Assembly: GCA_016792625.1 (NCBI GenBank)
Contig: JAEUKK010000133.1
Span: 1 to 45,851 of the forward strand
DNA length: 45,851 nt
Direction: 5' to 3'
Source: Deltaproteobacteria bacterium
GTDB lineage: Bacteria > Myxococcota_A > UBA796 > UBA2385
Part shown: one piece after another, positions 1 through 8,379 of the stretch
Layout of the letters: the number at the start of each line of letters is the position of its first letter
Numbering within the stretch: the stretch's first letter is position 1
Translations under genes and position numbers: made by a program
Notes under the pieces: model-generated
Database searches by the model: none
What the model was told of the DNA's origin: nothing
Seen by the model: the letters and a program-made list of their open reading frames with translations, nothing else

Positions 1-2
1 TG

Positions 3-1178
3 CTCGAGCTGGCGGCGGTCTTTTTGCCCACGCTCAGCGCCGAGGCCCTGACCGACGCCGAAGAGGCCACCGGCTGCCGGCGCTTTCGCAAGCTGCGGCC
101 TCTCGACGTGATGGCCAAAGAGGAGCGGCAGCTGCAGGCCCGCCTCGAGCAGCTGCGCGCCGACGAGCGATATCGCCGCCGCGAGGCCCTCATCGGCCCG
201 CACGGCGAGCGCACCCGGGCCCTGGCCGAGGCCGAGGACCACCTCGCCACCTGGGAGGCTGATGCCGCCCGCTTTGAAGGCCAGGACGGCTTTTTGGAGC
301 TGGTCGAGCTCGGCTACGACACGCCGGCCTTCGCCACCCGCTGGTGGGAGCCCGCCTATTGGCGCGCCTGGGCCCGCGGCGACGCCATCTGCGCCGCCCT
401 GCAGCTCGCCGACTTCGGGGATGACGTGCTGCCGGCCTATCACAAGGTCCGCGCGCCCCGAGACCAGTGGCGCGAAGAGGTCGCCCGCCTGCGCGCCGAG
501 CGTGACGCGGTGCGCGACCTGGTGCGGCAGCACGACGAGGCGGCCCTGCGCCTGCAGCACCTCGCCGCGCACTACCTCGACGAGGCGCGCCAGACCTTGG
601 CCGACCACCTGCGCCACGCCGACGCCGCGCTGATCGCCGAGTGGAACCCCGATGAGCGCGGCGTGCAGGTGCTGCTGCGCACGATCACCGGGCTCAGCGC
701 CAAGCTCGACGGCTACGCCGAGCTGCGCGGCACGGTCGAGCGTGAGGTCGGCGCCCTGCGCCAGCGCCGCCAGCAGTGGTCCGAGAAGCGGGCCAAGCTC
801 AGCCGCCCCAAGAAGGCCTACCTGCAGCACCCCGAGACCGAGCTGCGGCAGGCCGAAGACGAGCGCCTCGCCCGGGTCGCCGCCCAGCGGGCCGCGGTGC
901 TGCGCGAGGCCGAGAAGGCCGACCGCTTCTCACGCTACGGCGAGGTCAAGCTCAGCACACCGAGAGAGCTGTGGTGGTCGGCGTTCACGGGCCGCCCGCC
1001 CGGCAAGGCCACCCCGAACCTGCAGCGGTGGACCGCCCGCAACCCCTCCCGTCAGGTCGAGTGGGAGGGCGGCGGCATCGGCGGGCTGGTGCGCGACGTG
1101 GCCGTGGCCACCGTGGTCGGGACGGCCGTGCACCACGTGGTCGACCGCAGCCTCGACCACCTCGGGGACCTGAGCTGA
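3..1178 (+). CDS. Coiled-coil protein of unknown function, 5' end outside the window
   Basis: The frame is open to the left edge (Leu-Glu-Leu-Ala-Ala before a possible TTG start at 24), so this is most likely the C-terminal about 391 residues of a longer protein. I do not recognise the family. It is mostly charged helix: long Glu/Arg/Ala-rich stretches (around residues 35-90, 155-220 and 240-310) look like coiled coil. A Trp-rich patch (RWWEPAYWRAW) sits near residue 115. The last 30 residues hold a short Gly/Val/Ala-rich segment before the stop, perhaps a membrane-touching helix. It ends 19 bp before the glycosyltransferase start, so it may be the first visible gene of that operon. A structural or scaffolding role is conceivable, but nothing in the sequence proves it. 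Confidence 0.6.
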   Translation, partial: LELAAVFLPTLSAEALTDAEEATGCRRFRKLRPLDVMAKEERQLQARLEQLRADERYRRREALIGPHGERTRALAEAEDHLATWEADAARFEGQDGFLELVELGYDTPAFATRWWEPAYWRAWARGDAICAALQLADFGDDVLPAYHKVRAPRDQWREEVARLRAERDAVRDLVRQHDEAALRLQHLAAHYLDEARQTLADHLRHADAALIAEWNPDERGVQVLLRTITGLSAKLDGYAELRGTVEREVGALRQRRQQWSEKRAKLSRPKKAYLQHPETELRQAEDERLARVAAQRAAVLREAEKADRFSRYGEVKLSTPRELWWSAFTGRPPGKATPNLQRWTARNPSRQVEWEGGGIGGLVRDVAVATVVGTAVHHVVDRSLDHLGDLS

Positions 1179-1197
1179 TGGCCGAGGCCGACCAGGC

Positions 1198-2901
1198 ATG
1201 AAGACCCTCACCCTGCTCAGCTACGCGATCAACGGCCGCGGCATGGGCCACTTGGTGCGCCAGCTCGCCATCCTGCGCGAGGCGCGGCGGCTCTGCGGGG
1301 CGCTGGGCCTGCGGGTCGAGCCCTGGGTGCTGACCAGCAGCGAGGCCGACACGCTCGCGCGGCGCGAGGGAGTGCCGGCCCTCAAAATGCCGTCCAAGTC
1401 GATGTTCCGCGACGCGGGCATCGAGCCGGCGCGTTACCTCGCCGTCGCCCGGGGCTGGGTGCTGCAGACCGTCGCCGGCCTGCGCCCCGACCTGCTGCTC
1501 GTCGACACCTTCCCCGGCGGCACCTTCGGCGAGCTGGCCGCCTGCCTCGAGCTGGCCCCGCGCCGCGCGCTCATCGCCCGGGCCGTGCGCCCCGAGCTGG
1601 CCGAGATTGACGCCTACGCGGGCCTCTTGCCCCTCTACGACCGCAAGATCATCCCCGGTGACGCCCTGCTCGGGCTCGACCCCGGTGGTGGAGGCGGGGG
1701 AGGAGCGGGAGGAGGCGCGGAGGGCGCGGCCAGCGCGGCCGTCCCGCCCATCCTCTCCCGCCAGCGGGAGGAGCTGCCCACCCGCGCCGCAGCCCGGGCC
1801 AGCCTGGGCGTGGCCGAGGGGCAGCGCGCGGTCCTGCTCACGCTGGGCGGCGGGGGTGATCCCGAGGCCCGGCGGCTGCTGCCCCGTTTGGTTGACCTGC
1901 TCCGCAATGACGGCTGGCACGTCGTCATCGCCGCAGGCCCGCTCTATGATGGCCCCGAGCGCCGCGGGCCCGGGATCACCTGGCTCGACCGCTACCTGAG
2001 CCTCGAGCTGCTGCCGGGCGTCGACGCCGCGGTCTGCGCCGGCGGCTACAACAGCGTGCACGAGCTGCTCTACTGCGGCGTGCCCATGGTGCTTTTGCCG
2101 CAGCGCCGCATCGCTGACGACCAGGGCGCCCGGGCGGCCGCGGTCGAGGCGGCGGGCGCGGGGCGGGTGGCGGCGCGCCCCGACGAGGTGCCGGCCCTGC
2201 TCAACGGCTTGGTCGAGGCGGGGCTCGACGCGGTGGGCGCGCGGGCCGCGGCCTTGATCCCCACCAACGGCGCGCTGGAGGCGGCGATCCAGGCCCTGTC
2301 CCTCATCGTGCCCGAAGAGGAGCTGCGCTTCGCCGCCGCCGGCCTGCGCCCGGCCCTGCTGTCTTCGGCGACCGGCCGCGCGCTCAAGCCCGAGCAGCGC
2401 CTGCAGCTGGTCGAGCTGCTCGGCGGCGACAGCCCCGGCCGCTGGCGGTCCCGCCGCGCCGAGGGCCTGCGCCTGCGCGACGAGGGCCACCCGGTCGGCG
2501 CCCTGCCCGAGCGCCCGCCGCCCCGGGGCGAGGTCGACGCCTTCCTCGCGCTCTGCGACCGGCACGCCGCCCCCGCGGGCCTCGCCCTGAGCCTCCTGGT
2601 CGAGCTCGGTCGGCGCTGGCCCGGGATGCGGGGGGCCGCGCTCGCCGAGGCCGCGGCCCTGCTCTGGCCGGTGATCGCCGAGACCGACGACTGGATGGGC
2701 GCCTACGCCCTGCTGCGCACCTTGCCGGTGGAGCGGGGCGCCCCGGCCCGGGCCACGCTCGAGGCCCTCGCCGCGCAGATCGGCGCCGCCGACGACCTCT
2801 ACGCCCTGCAGCGCGCCATTCACCGCACGCTCGACGGCGACCGCCGCGGCCTGTCTGAGGCCCTGGCCACCCCGCCCGGCGCCGGCGAGGAGCTGCCATG
2901 A
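1198..2901 (+). CDS. GT28/MurG-like glycosyltransferase with C-terminal extension
   Basis: Predicted 567-aa glycosyltransferase of the GT-B fold. The N-terminus has the Gly-rich acceptor-side loop after a first beta strand (SYAINGRGMGHLVRQL, residues 8-23). The nucleotide-sugar side is seen around residues 280-310 (CAGGYNSVHELLYCGVPMVL followed by a DDQ), the usual GT28 C-terminal pattern that binds the UDP-sugar. A Gly/Ala-rich low-complexity insert (about residues 160-185) separates the two halves. The final 170-190 residues are helical, unlike standard MurG (about 360 aa), and of unknown role. Its stop overlaps the next ATG as ATGA, so it is translationally coupled to the radical SAM genes. 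The substrate is unknown. MurG itself is unlikely, since no cell-wall genes are nearby. Confidence 0.82.
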   Translation: MKTLTLLSYAINGRGMGHLVRQLAILREARRLCGALGLRVEPWVLTSSEADTLARREGVPALKMPSKSMFRDAGIEPARYLAVARGWVLQTVAGLRPDLLLVDTFPGGTFGELAACLELAPRRALIARAVRPELAEIDAYAGLLPLYDRKIIPGDALLGLDPGGGGGGGAGGGAEGAASAAVPPILSRQREELPTRAAARASLGVAEGQRAVLLTLGGGGDPEARRLLPRLVDLLRNDGWHVVIAAGPLYDGPERRGPGITWLDRYLSLELLPGVDAAVCAGGYNSVHELLYCGVPMVLLPQRRIADDQGARAAAVEAAGAGRVAARPDEVPALLNGLVEAGLDAVGARAAALIPTNGALEAAIQALSLIVPEEELRFAAAGLRPALLSSATGRALKPEQRLQLVELLGGDSPGRWRSRRAEGLRLRDEGHPVGALPERPPPRGEVDAFLALCDRHAAPAGLALSLLVELGRRWPGMRGAALAEAAALLWPVIAETDDWMGAYALLRTLPVERGAPARATLEALAAQIGAADDLYALQRAIHRTLDGDRRGLSEALATPPGAGEELP

Positions 2902-3983
2902 GCCGCGGCGCCCGCGCCGAGGACGTGCTCGCCGGGGTGCGCGCCGGCCGCCCGAGCACCGGGCCGCGCGTGGTGCACGTCGACATCAGCAACGGCTGCA
3001 ACGCCGCCTGCGTGACCTGCTGGGACCACAGCCCCCTGCTCGAGGCCCCGCGCAGCGCCGCCTGGAAGCGCGGCCGCCTGCCGCTCCCCCGCTTCGCCGC
3101 CCTGGTCGAGCAGCTGGCCAGCCTAGGCTCGGTGCGGGCCGTGGTGATCTCGGGCATGGGCGACCCGCTGACCCACCCCGACGTCTACGAGATGATCCGC
3201 CTCGTCAAGGCCCAGGGCTGGGAGCTCACGGTCATCACCAACCTGCTGCTGGCCGACGCCGAGCGCCTCGGCGAGAGCGGCGTCGACCAGCTGCTCGTCG
3301 GCGTGCAGGGCGCGGGCCCCGACAGCTACGCGGCCTTTCACCCCGGCTGGTCTGAGGTCGAGTTCTTCAAGCTCTGCGCGCTGCTGCGGCGCCTCGGCGG
3401 CTACCCCGTGCGGGTGCGCCACGTGCAGGTGATCAACCGCGACACGGCCGATGAGGTCGTGGAGATGGTGCGCTTCGGCCACCGTTTTGGGGCCGACCGG
3501 GTGAACTACAAGCTGGCCAGCCTCAGCGGCGGGACGGAGGGGGTCCGCATCAGCGACGAGCAGCGCCGCCGCCTGCTCGAGCGTGACCTGCCCGAGGCCC
3601 GCGCCCTCGCCGAGACGCTCGGCCAGCGCACCAACCTCGACGTTTTTGAGGCCCAGCTGCGCGCGGGGGGAGAGGCGACCGCGCCGATCGCCGAGATTGG
3701 CTGCCTCATGGGCTATGTCTTCACCCGGATCACCGTGGACGAGGACGTCCTCTACTGCTGCAACACCGAGATCAAGGTCGGGAGCCTGCGCACGCACAGC
3801 TTCGCCGCGCTCTGGGGCGGGGCGGCTTGGCAGGCCCTGCGCGACCGCCTGCGGGCCGGCGACTACCCCACCGCCTGCGACAAGTGCGGCAAGATCGAGC
3901 AGAACCTGCAGTGGGGCCGGCGTTTTGCCGCGGCCTATGGCGAGGCCGCGCTGCGCGAGGCCACGGGGCGGGCCCGTGCTTGA
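2898..3983 (+). CDS. Radical SAM enzyme with SPASM-like C-terminus
   Basis: A 361-aa radical SAM protein. The [4Fe-4S]/SAM motif is CNAACVTC (Cys34, Cys38, Cys41; CxxxCxxC), followed by a GMGDPLTHPD segment typical of the GGE/SAM-binding region. The C-terminal third carries further cysteines in a SPASM/twitch arrangement: IGCLMG, VLYCCNTE, then CDKCGK near the end, with the usual 'lGsl...sf..lW....lR' context. Such enzymes use auxiliary Fe-S clusters to modify peptides, sugars or alcohols. The start is supported by an AGGAG ribosome site six bases upstream and a 4-bp ATGA overlap with the glycosyltransferase. First of three radical SAM genes in a row. The substrate cannot be read from the sequence. 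Confidence 0.88.
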   Translation: MSRGARAEDVLAGVRAGRPSTGPRVVHVDISNGCNAACVTCWDHSPLLEAPRSAAWKRGRLPLPRFAALVEQLASLGSVRAVVISGMGDPLTHPDVYEMIRLVKAQGWELTVITNLLLADAERLGESGVDQLLVGVQGAGPDSYAAFHPGWSEVEFFKLCALLRRLGGYPVRVRHVQVINRDTADEVVEMVRFGHRFGADRVNYKLASLSGGTEGVRISDEQRRRLLERDLPEARALAETLGQRTNLDVFEAQLRAGGEATAPIAEIGCLMGYVFTRITVDEDVLYCCNTEIKVGSLRTHSFAALWGGAAWQALRDRLRAGDYPTACDKCGKIEQNLQWGRRFAAAYGEAALREATGRARA

Positions 3984-4902
3984 GCCCGCGACCCCACCCG
4001 TCCGGGCGCCCATCCCGATGCGCCAGCCCACCGTCGAGTGGCAGGTGGCCGGCGCCTGCAACTACGACTGCTCCTATTGTATCCAGAGCCCAAAATACCG
4101 ACGGGGGCGGCCAGAAGCGGCCCAGCTCGACGCGGCCCTGGCCTTCTTCTCCACCCTGCCCGGCGTGTGGGAGATCAAGTGCTCGGGCGGCGAGGCCTTC
4201 GCGCACCCGCTGTTCCTGCAGCAGGTGGTGCCCGGCCTGATGGACCGCACGCCGCACCAGATCAGCGTGCTGACCAACCTCTCGGCCAGCCCAGCCGCGC
4301 TCGAGGCCTTCCTCGACCGCACCGCGGGCCGGCTCGCGGTCTTCTCGGCCAGCCTGCACCTCGAGCATGTTGACCCTGACGCCTTCCTCGACAAGGCGGC
4401 GGCGGTGGCGGCCCGGCTCTCGCCCGGCGCCCGCCTCGTGGTCAACCAGGTGGTGCTGCCCGGAAAGTTGGCCGAAGCGGCGATGTGCAAGGCCAAGGCC
4501 GAGGCCCGGGGCCTGCGCTGGTTCCCCCAACTGTTCAAGACCAAGGCCGGGGTCAGCGGCTATCCCGGCGAAGACGCGGCCCTGGCTGCGCTCATCGGCG
4601 ACGCGCCCGGCCCACGCGAGGCCAACCTCGCCCCGAGCTACCGGGGCCGGCGCTGCTGGGCCGGGGTCGACTACTTCACGGTGGACAAGGAGGGCTTCGC
4701 CTGGAGCTGCCGGAGCGCGAAGCGCCACGGAGAGGGCCTGCTGGGCAACATCTTCGACGGAGGGGCCGCCCGCTGGACCACGCCGCGGGCCTGCCCCTAT
4801 GACCGCTGCCCTTGCACCGTGCCGCCGAACCGGGGCATGGTCGAGGGCGTGCAGCCGTCGCGGCCGTCCACATCGACCGCCTGGGCCGAGGTGGAGGGAT
4901 GA
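3976..4902 (+). CDS. Radical SAM enzyme, paralogue of the next gene
   Basis: About 308 aa from a GTG that overlaps the previous gene by 8 bp; an in-frame ATG at 4018 is an alternative start that would remove 14 residues. The radical SAM motif is CNYDCSYC (Cys28, Cys32, Cys35), then a KCSGGEAFAHP segment as the GGE motif. The C-terminal part has a Cys in RRCWAGVDYF, another in WSCRS, and a terminal cluster CPYDRCPCTVP with RGMV after it. That tail recurs almost exactly in the following protein, so the two are paralogues with a shared auxiliary cluster-binding region. The gene is coupled to the next by an ATGA overlap. Probably a SPASM/twitch-type enzyme; substrate unknown. Confidence 0.86.
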   Translation: MLEPATPPVRAPIPMRQPTVEWQVAGACNYDCSYCIQSPKYRRGRPEAAQLDAALAFFSTLPGVWEIKCSGGEAFAHPLFLQQVVPGLMDRTPHQISVLTNLSASPAALEAFLDRTAGRLAVFSASLHLEHVDPDAFLDKAAAVAARLSPGARLVVNQVVLPGKLAEAAMCKAKAEARGLRWFPQLFKTKAGVSGYPGEDAALAALIGDAPGPREANLAPSYRGRRCWAGVDYFTVDKEGFAWSCRSAKRHGEGLLGNIFDGGAARWTTPRACPYDRCPCTVPPNRGMVEGVQPSRPSTSTAWAEVEG

Positions 4903-5759
4903 AGGCCGAGCTTGTGCCACCTTACCCACTTGAAGGGGTGGTGTCTTGGAATATGAACACCACCTGCAATTACCGATGCAGCTACTGCACCCAACGTTTC
5001 GTCGACGACCGAAAACAGTGGGCCCGCGATCTCCCCACCTTCATTCGGTTCTTCTGCGATCTCCCCGGGGATTGGGAGGTCAAGCTCTCCGGCGGTGAGC
5101 CCACCCTCCACCCTGGTTTTGAGGAGCTGGTCGGCGCCCTCGCCGCCGCCGGTCGGCGGGTGAGCATGGTGAGCAACCTCTCCGCCAAACCGGCGCTGCT
5201 GGCCGCCTTCTCGGCGTTGACCGCCGCCCGACCCGGCCTCATCTCCGCCTCGCTGCACCTCGAGTACACCGACGTGCAGACCTTCCTCAGCAAGCTCTCC
5301 GCCGTGGCCGCCGCCCACGCCGGCCCGGTGCACGCCACCTGCGTGGCGACCCGCGCCGCCCTCCCCGGCCTGCCGGCCCTGGTCGCCCGCTTCGCCGAGG
5401 CCGGGCTGCAGCTCAAGGTCCAGCCCGAGAAGCAGGACCGGGACGTCATCGCCTACACCGCCGAGGAGCTTGGGGCCCTGCGCGCGCTGGGCGGCCACAA
5501 CGGCACAGGGCGCGTGCGCGCCAATTTTCGCGGCCAGCCCTGCTGGGCCGGGGCGCGCTACTTCATCGTCGACCACCGCGGCGAGGCCTTCCGCTGCTAC
5601 CCGGCGCGGCGCGGCAAGACCGAGCGCCTCGGCAACGTTCTGGACGGCACGGCGCGCCTGGGCCTCGGCCCGCGGCCCTGCGCCTACGACTACTGCAGCT
5701 GCACCGTCCCGCAGGAGCGCGGGATGGTCATGGGGGGGAGATGCTCGCAGGGCGCGTAA
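4899..5759 (+). CDS. Radical SAM enzyme, third of the cluster
   Basis: A 286-aa radical SAM protein starting at the ATG that overlaps the previous stop (ATGA), with GAGGTGGAGGG upstream as ribosome site. The motif is CNYRCSYC (Cys23, Cys27, Cys30); KLSGGEPTLHP is the GGE segment. The C-terminus repeats the neighbour's layout: QPCWAGARYF, a Cys in FRCYP, a conserved LGNVLDG, and CAYDYCSCTVP followed by RGMV. The first 50 codons use many A/T-ending codons (CCA CCT TAC CCA CTT GAA, AAT, CGA), unlike the neighbouring genes. Its last 19 bp overlap the next reading frame. It could act as a pair with the preceding enzyme. Confidence 0.88.
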   Translation: MKAELVPPYPLEGVVSWNMNTTCNYRCSYCTQRFVDDRKQWARDLPTFIRFFCDLPGDWEVKLSGGEPTLHPGFEELVGALAAAGRRVSMVSNLSAKPALLAAFSALTAARPGLISASLHLEYTDVQTFLSKLSAVAAAHAGPVHATCVATRAALPGLPALVARFAEAGLQLKVQPEKQDRDVIAYTAEELGALRALGGHNGTGRVRANFRGQPCWAGARYFIVDHRGEAFRCYPARRGKTERLGNVLDGTARLGLGPRPCAYDYCSCTVPQERGMVMGGRCSQGA

Positions 5760-6247
5760 AACTCAAGACTTTTCTGGCCGGCGCGGCCGGCGGCCTGCTG
5801 CTGCTCTGCGCGGGCGTCGTGGCCGGCGGCGGCGCCCTCACCCTGGGCCTGCGCGGGCCACCGACCCCACCGCCCACCACCCTGCAGCCGGTCGCGGTCG
5901 AGGCGCAGCCCGCCGTGGCGCCTTTGCCCGCCGCGCCAGAGGCCGCGGTCGTCGGGGATGGCCTGCGGGACGTTGATCGCGACGCCATGTCTTGGCGGGG
6001 CAAGGCGCTCAAGTCTGACAAGGGCAAGGACGTCAGCGCCAAGCGCCCCTACAAGATCAACGTCTACCAAGACAGCGGGAACAAGACGGTCAACCGCCTA
6101 AAGATCGACCTCGACCGCGATGACAAGTGGGACGAGAAGTGGGACTTCGACGGCGAAGAGCTGCGCCGCCAGGTCGCCCCGGCCGACGACGAGCAGTACA
6201 CCCAGACCTTCCGGTGGTCAGGGAACGGCTGGGTGGCCGCCGACTAA
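5741..6247 (+). CDS. Small membrane-anchored or exported protein, unknown
   Basis: A 168-aa protein whose ATG lies inside the end of the third radical SAM gene, so it probably belongs to the same operon. Residues 8-35 form a hydrophobic Gly/Ala/Leu segment (signal anchor or uncleaved signal peptide). A Pro/Ala-rich linker follows to about residue 75. The C-terminal 85 residues are a charged, Asp/Lys/Trp-rich domain with a KIDLDRDDKWDEKWDFDG stretch that resembles an acidic, calcium-type loop region. No enzymatic motif is visible. It may be the envelope partner, or even the substrate, of the upstream radical SAM enzymes; that is inference from position only. Family not recognised. Confidence 0.68.
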   Translation: MLAGRVKLKTFLAGAAGGLLLLCAGVVAGGGALTLGLRGPPTPPPTTLQPVAVEAQPAVAPLPAAPEAAVVGDGLRDVDRDAMSWRGKALKSDKGKDVSAKRPYKINVYQDSGNKTVNRLKIDLDRDDKWDEKWDFDGEELRRQVAPADDEQYTQTFRWSGNGWVAAD

Positions 6248-6260
6248 GACGGCCGATGGG

Positions 6261-6296
6261 GCCGGCCGCCGAAGCCGGCCGCCGAAGCCGGCCGCC
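6261..6296 (+). repeat. Three tandem 13-bp units GCCGGCCGCCGAA
   Basis: Two full copies (6261-6273, 6274-6286) and a 10-bp partial copy (6287-6296) lie in the 49-bp gap between two convergent genes. Each unit contains the palindrome GGCCGGCC or GCCGGC, so the region can fold on either strand and may help end transcription from both sides. There is no T-tract. The repeat touches the stop codon of the subtilase gene. Confidence 0.7.
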
Positions 6297-8255
6297 TCAG
6301 CGCCGACGGCGCCCGGCCCAGGGGGCGAGCAGCAGCAGGGGCAAGGCGCCCGCGCATCCTCCGCCCTTGCCGCCGCCCTCCGCGCCGTCGGCCTCATCCC
6401 CGGGCAGCGCAGCTTCGCCCGAGTCGACGATACTGTCGCTGAGGTCATCCTCAGCGTCGTCCACGCCGTCGTCCACGCCGTCGTCCACGCCGTCATCTGC
6501 GGCGGGCGCCCCGGTGTCGGCCCGGGCCCCCACCGCCCGCAGGGTGAAGCTGGCCGGCGCAGCCTCGGGGCCCGCGGTCCAGCCGTCGGCGCAGCGGGCG
6601 GTCCAGCCATAGGCGGCGCCGACCTCGAGCGCGCCGGTGAGGTCCAAGGCGTCGGCCTCCATCCCCTGCCAGTCTTCGGGGGCGGCGGGCGGCGGGCTCT
6701 CGGCGGCCGGCCAGATTCGCGCCTCACAGCGCAGGGCGTCGCCATCGGGGTCGACCGGCGGCGTGATCTGCAGCACGACGCGATCTTCGTAGGGGTCGCC
6801 GGCGAAGGGCCGCAAGGTCGGGGCGCCCGGCGCGGCGTTGGCCACCAACGCGACCGCCGCGCCGACGTTGAGGCGGCCGCAGCCATAGCGCGGGCTCCAG
6901 CCCGTCTCGTCGTAATCGCCGTGGGCGAGGTCAATCTTGTCGGCGCTCAGGCAGAGGGCCTCGCGGGCCTGGGCGGCGGTCAGCTCGGGGTTGGCCGAGA
7001 ACATCAGCAGCGCCGCGCCCGACACGATCGGCGCGCTGGCGCTGGTGCCCGAGAAGTCGGCGTAGTTGGGGTCGCCCTCGAAGCTGCCGTAGCCGGGCTC
7101 ACCCGACAGATCGGTGCTCAGCACCCCTCCCGATGGGGCAGAGATGTCCACCCCGGTGCCATAGCTGGAGTAGTCCTCCAGCCCGTCATTCCCGGTGGTC
7201 GCCCCCACGCCGAAGACATGGGGGTCGTTGAGCAGCCCGTCGCCGGAATTGTCGCAGGCGCCGTTGCCCGCGCTGATCACGACGAGGCTGCCCCGCCCGC
7301 CGCGGCCATTCTCCTCGACGTAGCTCAGCGCCGCGCGAAGCACGCCGTAGAGGCCGTAGCTGCTGCAGCCGTTGTCAAAACCCCACGAATTGTTGAGCAC
7401 ATCGGCGCCCGCGTCGGTGGCCTCGACGAAGGCGTCGCGCACCTGGCTCAGCGAGGTGGCGCCGCCGATGAGCCGGATGGCGTAGACCTCGGCCCCCTGG
7501 GCCACGCCGCTGACCCCGAGGCCGTTGCCGCCGATCGCCGCCGCGAGGCCCGAGGCCGCCGTGCCGTGGGCGTCGCCTTCCGGCGAGGGATCAGCGTCAC
7601 CGTCGATGTAGTCGGCGCCCGGCACCACCGAGAGGTCGGGGTGCACCAGCTCGACCCCGCCGTCGATGACCGCGACCAGCCCCACGCCGGTGCTGCGGTC
7701 CCAGGCGCGCTCGGCGTCGATGTCGGCGTCCTCGGACCAGCCGCGCTGGCCGGTGTTCTCGAGGTGCCACTGGTCGGCGGCGAAGGGGTCATCGGGCAGG
7801 GCGTGGGGCCGCAGGCGGACGCGGAGGTCGGGGTGGGCCCAGCGCACGCCCGGGCGCCCCCGCAGCGCACGCGAGAGGGCCAGCTCGTCGCCGTCGGCCG
7901 GCCGCAGGCGCAGCAGGTCGCCGGCCCCCCGCAGGGTGATCAGCTCGGCCACCGCCGGATCTTGGGCGAGGGCCGCCCGCGCCGCCGCCGCGCCCGCCGG
8001 GTCGAGGCCGAGCACCAGCCAGCCCGAGCGCTCGACGGGCACACCATCGATGGCCCCGTCGACGATCCGCAGCACCACGTCGCTCTCGTTTGGATAGAAC
8101 CAGAGGGCCTCGGCGGCCTCAGCGGAGGGAGGCGCGGAGAGGGCGAGCGCGCAGGCCAGGGTGCAGGCCGCGCTTCGCAGGAGGGCCCGGCCCACCCGAA
8201 GGGGAGCGATGTGCCGCGTCGCGGGTCCAGACAGTCGCGTGGAGAATTCGGGCAT
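6297..8255 (-). CDS. Secreted subtilisin-like serine protease (S8) with MYXO-CTERM-like tail
   Basis: A 652-aa protein. The chosen ATG has a GGAGG site six bases upstream; the frame stays open further but that part lies under the divergent gene. A hydrophobic signal segment spans residues 25-48. The S8 catalytic domain shows Asp198 in VAVIDGG, His230 in DAHGTAASG, oxyanion Asn331 in ISAGNG and Ser405 in FSGTSASAP. The Asp motif is D-G-G rather than the usual D-T/S-G. After the domain comes a fibronectin-like region, an acidic DDGV repeat and, at the very end, GGGCAGALPLLLLAPWAGRRRR-type architecture (Cys, hydrophobic stretch, Arg cluster), the MYXO-CTERM type sorting signal. The mature enzyme is therefore probably surface-anchored or exported. 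Residues 50-150 look like an inhibitor-type propeptide. Confidence 0.93.
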   Translation of the reverse strand: MPEFSTRLSGPATRHIAPLRVGRALLRSAACTLACALALSAPPSAEAAEALWFYPNESDVVLRIVDGAIDGVPVERSGWLVLGLDPAGAAAARAALAQDPAVAELITLRGAGDLLRLRPADGDELALSRALRGRPGVRWAHPDLRVRLRPHALPDDPFAADQWHLENTGQRGWSEDADIDAERAWDRSTGVGLVAVIDGGVELVHPDLSVVPGADYIDGDADPSPEGDAHGTAASGLAAAIGGNGLGVSGVAQGAEVYAIRLIGGATSLSQVRDAFVEATDAGADVLNNSWGFDNGCSSYGLYGVLRAALSYVEENGRGGRGSLVVISAGNGACDNSGDGLLNDPHVFGVGATTGNDGLEDYSSYGTGVDISAPSGGVLSTDLSGEPGYGSFEGDPNYADFSGTSASAPIVSGAALLMFSANPELTAAQAREALCLSADKIDLAHGDYDETGWSPRYGCGRLNVGAAVALVANAAPGAPTLRPFAGDPYEDRVVLQITPPVDPDGDALRCEARIWPAAESPPPAAPEDWQGMEADALDLTGALEVGAAYGWTARCADGWTAGPEAAPASFTLRAVGARADTGAPAADDGVDDGVDDGVDDAEDDLSDSIVDSGEAALPGDEADGAEGGGKGGGCAGALPLLLLAPWAGRRRR

Positions 8256-8379
8256 GCGCGCCTCCGCCGGAGAGCCTACCCCGCGCGGCCGGGCCCCCCT
8301 CCGCTCAGGATAGGCTGCGCTCCGACACCCCCGGCGGGCCCAAGCCGACGGCGCCCCTCCTCCATCCACGAGCAGAGCA
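8256..8379. promoter_or_regulatory. Divergent promoter region between subtilase and lipoprotein genes
   Basis: This 124-bp gap must hold the promoters for both divergent genes. On the plus strand a TAGGCT hexamer at 8311-8316 (context GGATAGGCTGCG) sits about 64 bp before the lipoprotein ATG and is a plausible -10 element. No clear -35 box is seen. On the minus strand only the strong GGAGG ribosome site of the protease is clear. Confidence 0.35.

Noticed and set aside
1198..2901. Peptidoglycan MurG
   Set aside because: The Gly-rich loop and GT28 C-terminal pattern fit the fold, but the protein is about 200 residues longer and has no division or cell-wall neighbours.
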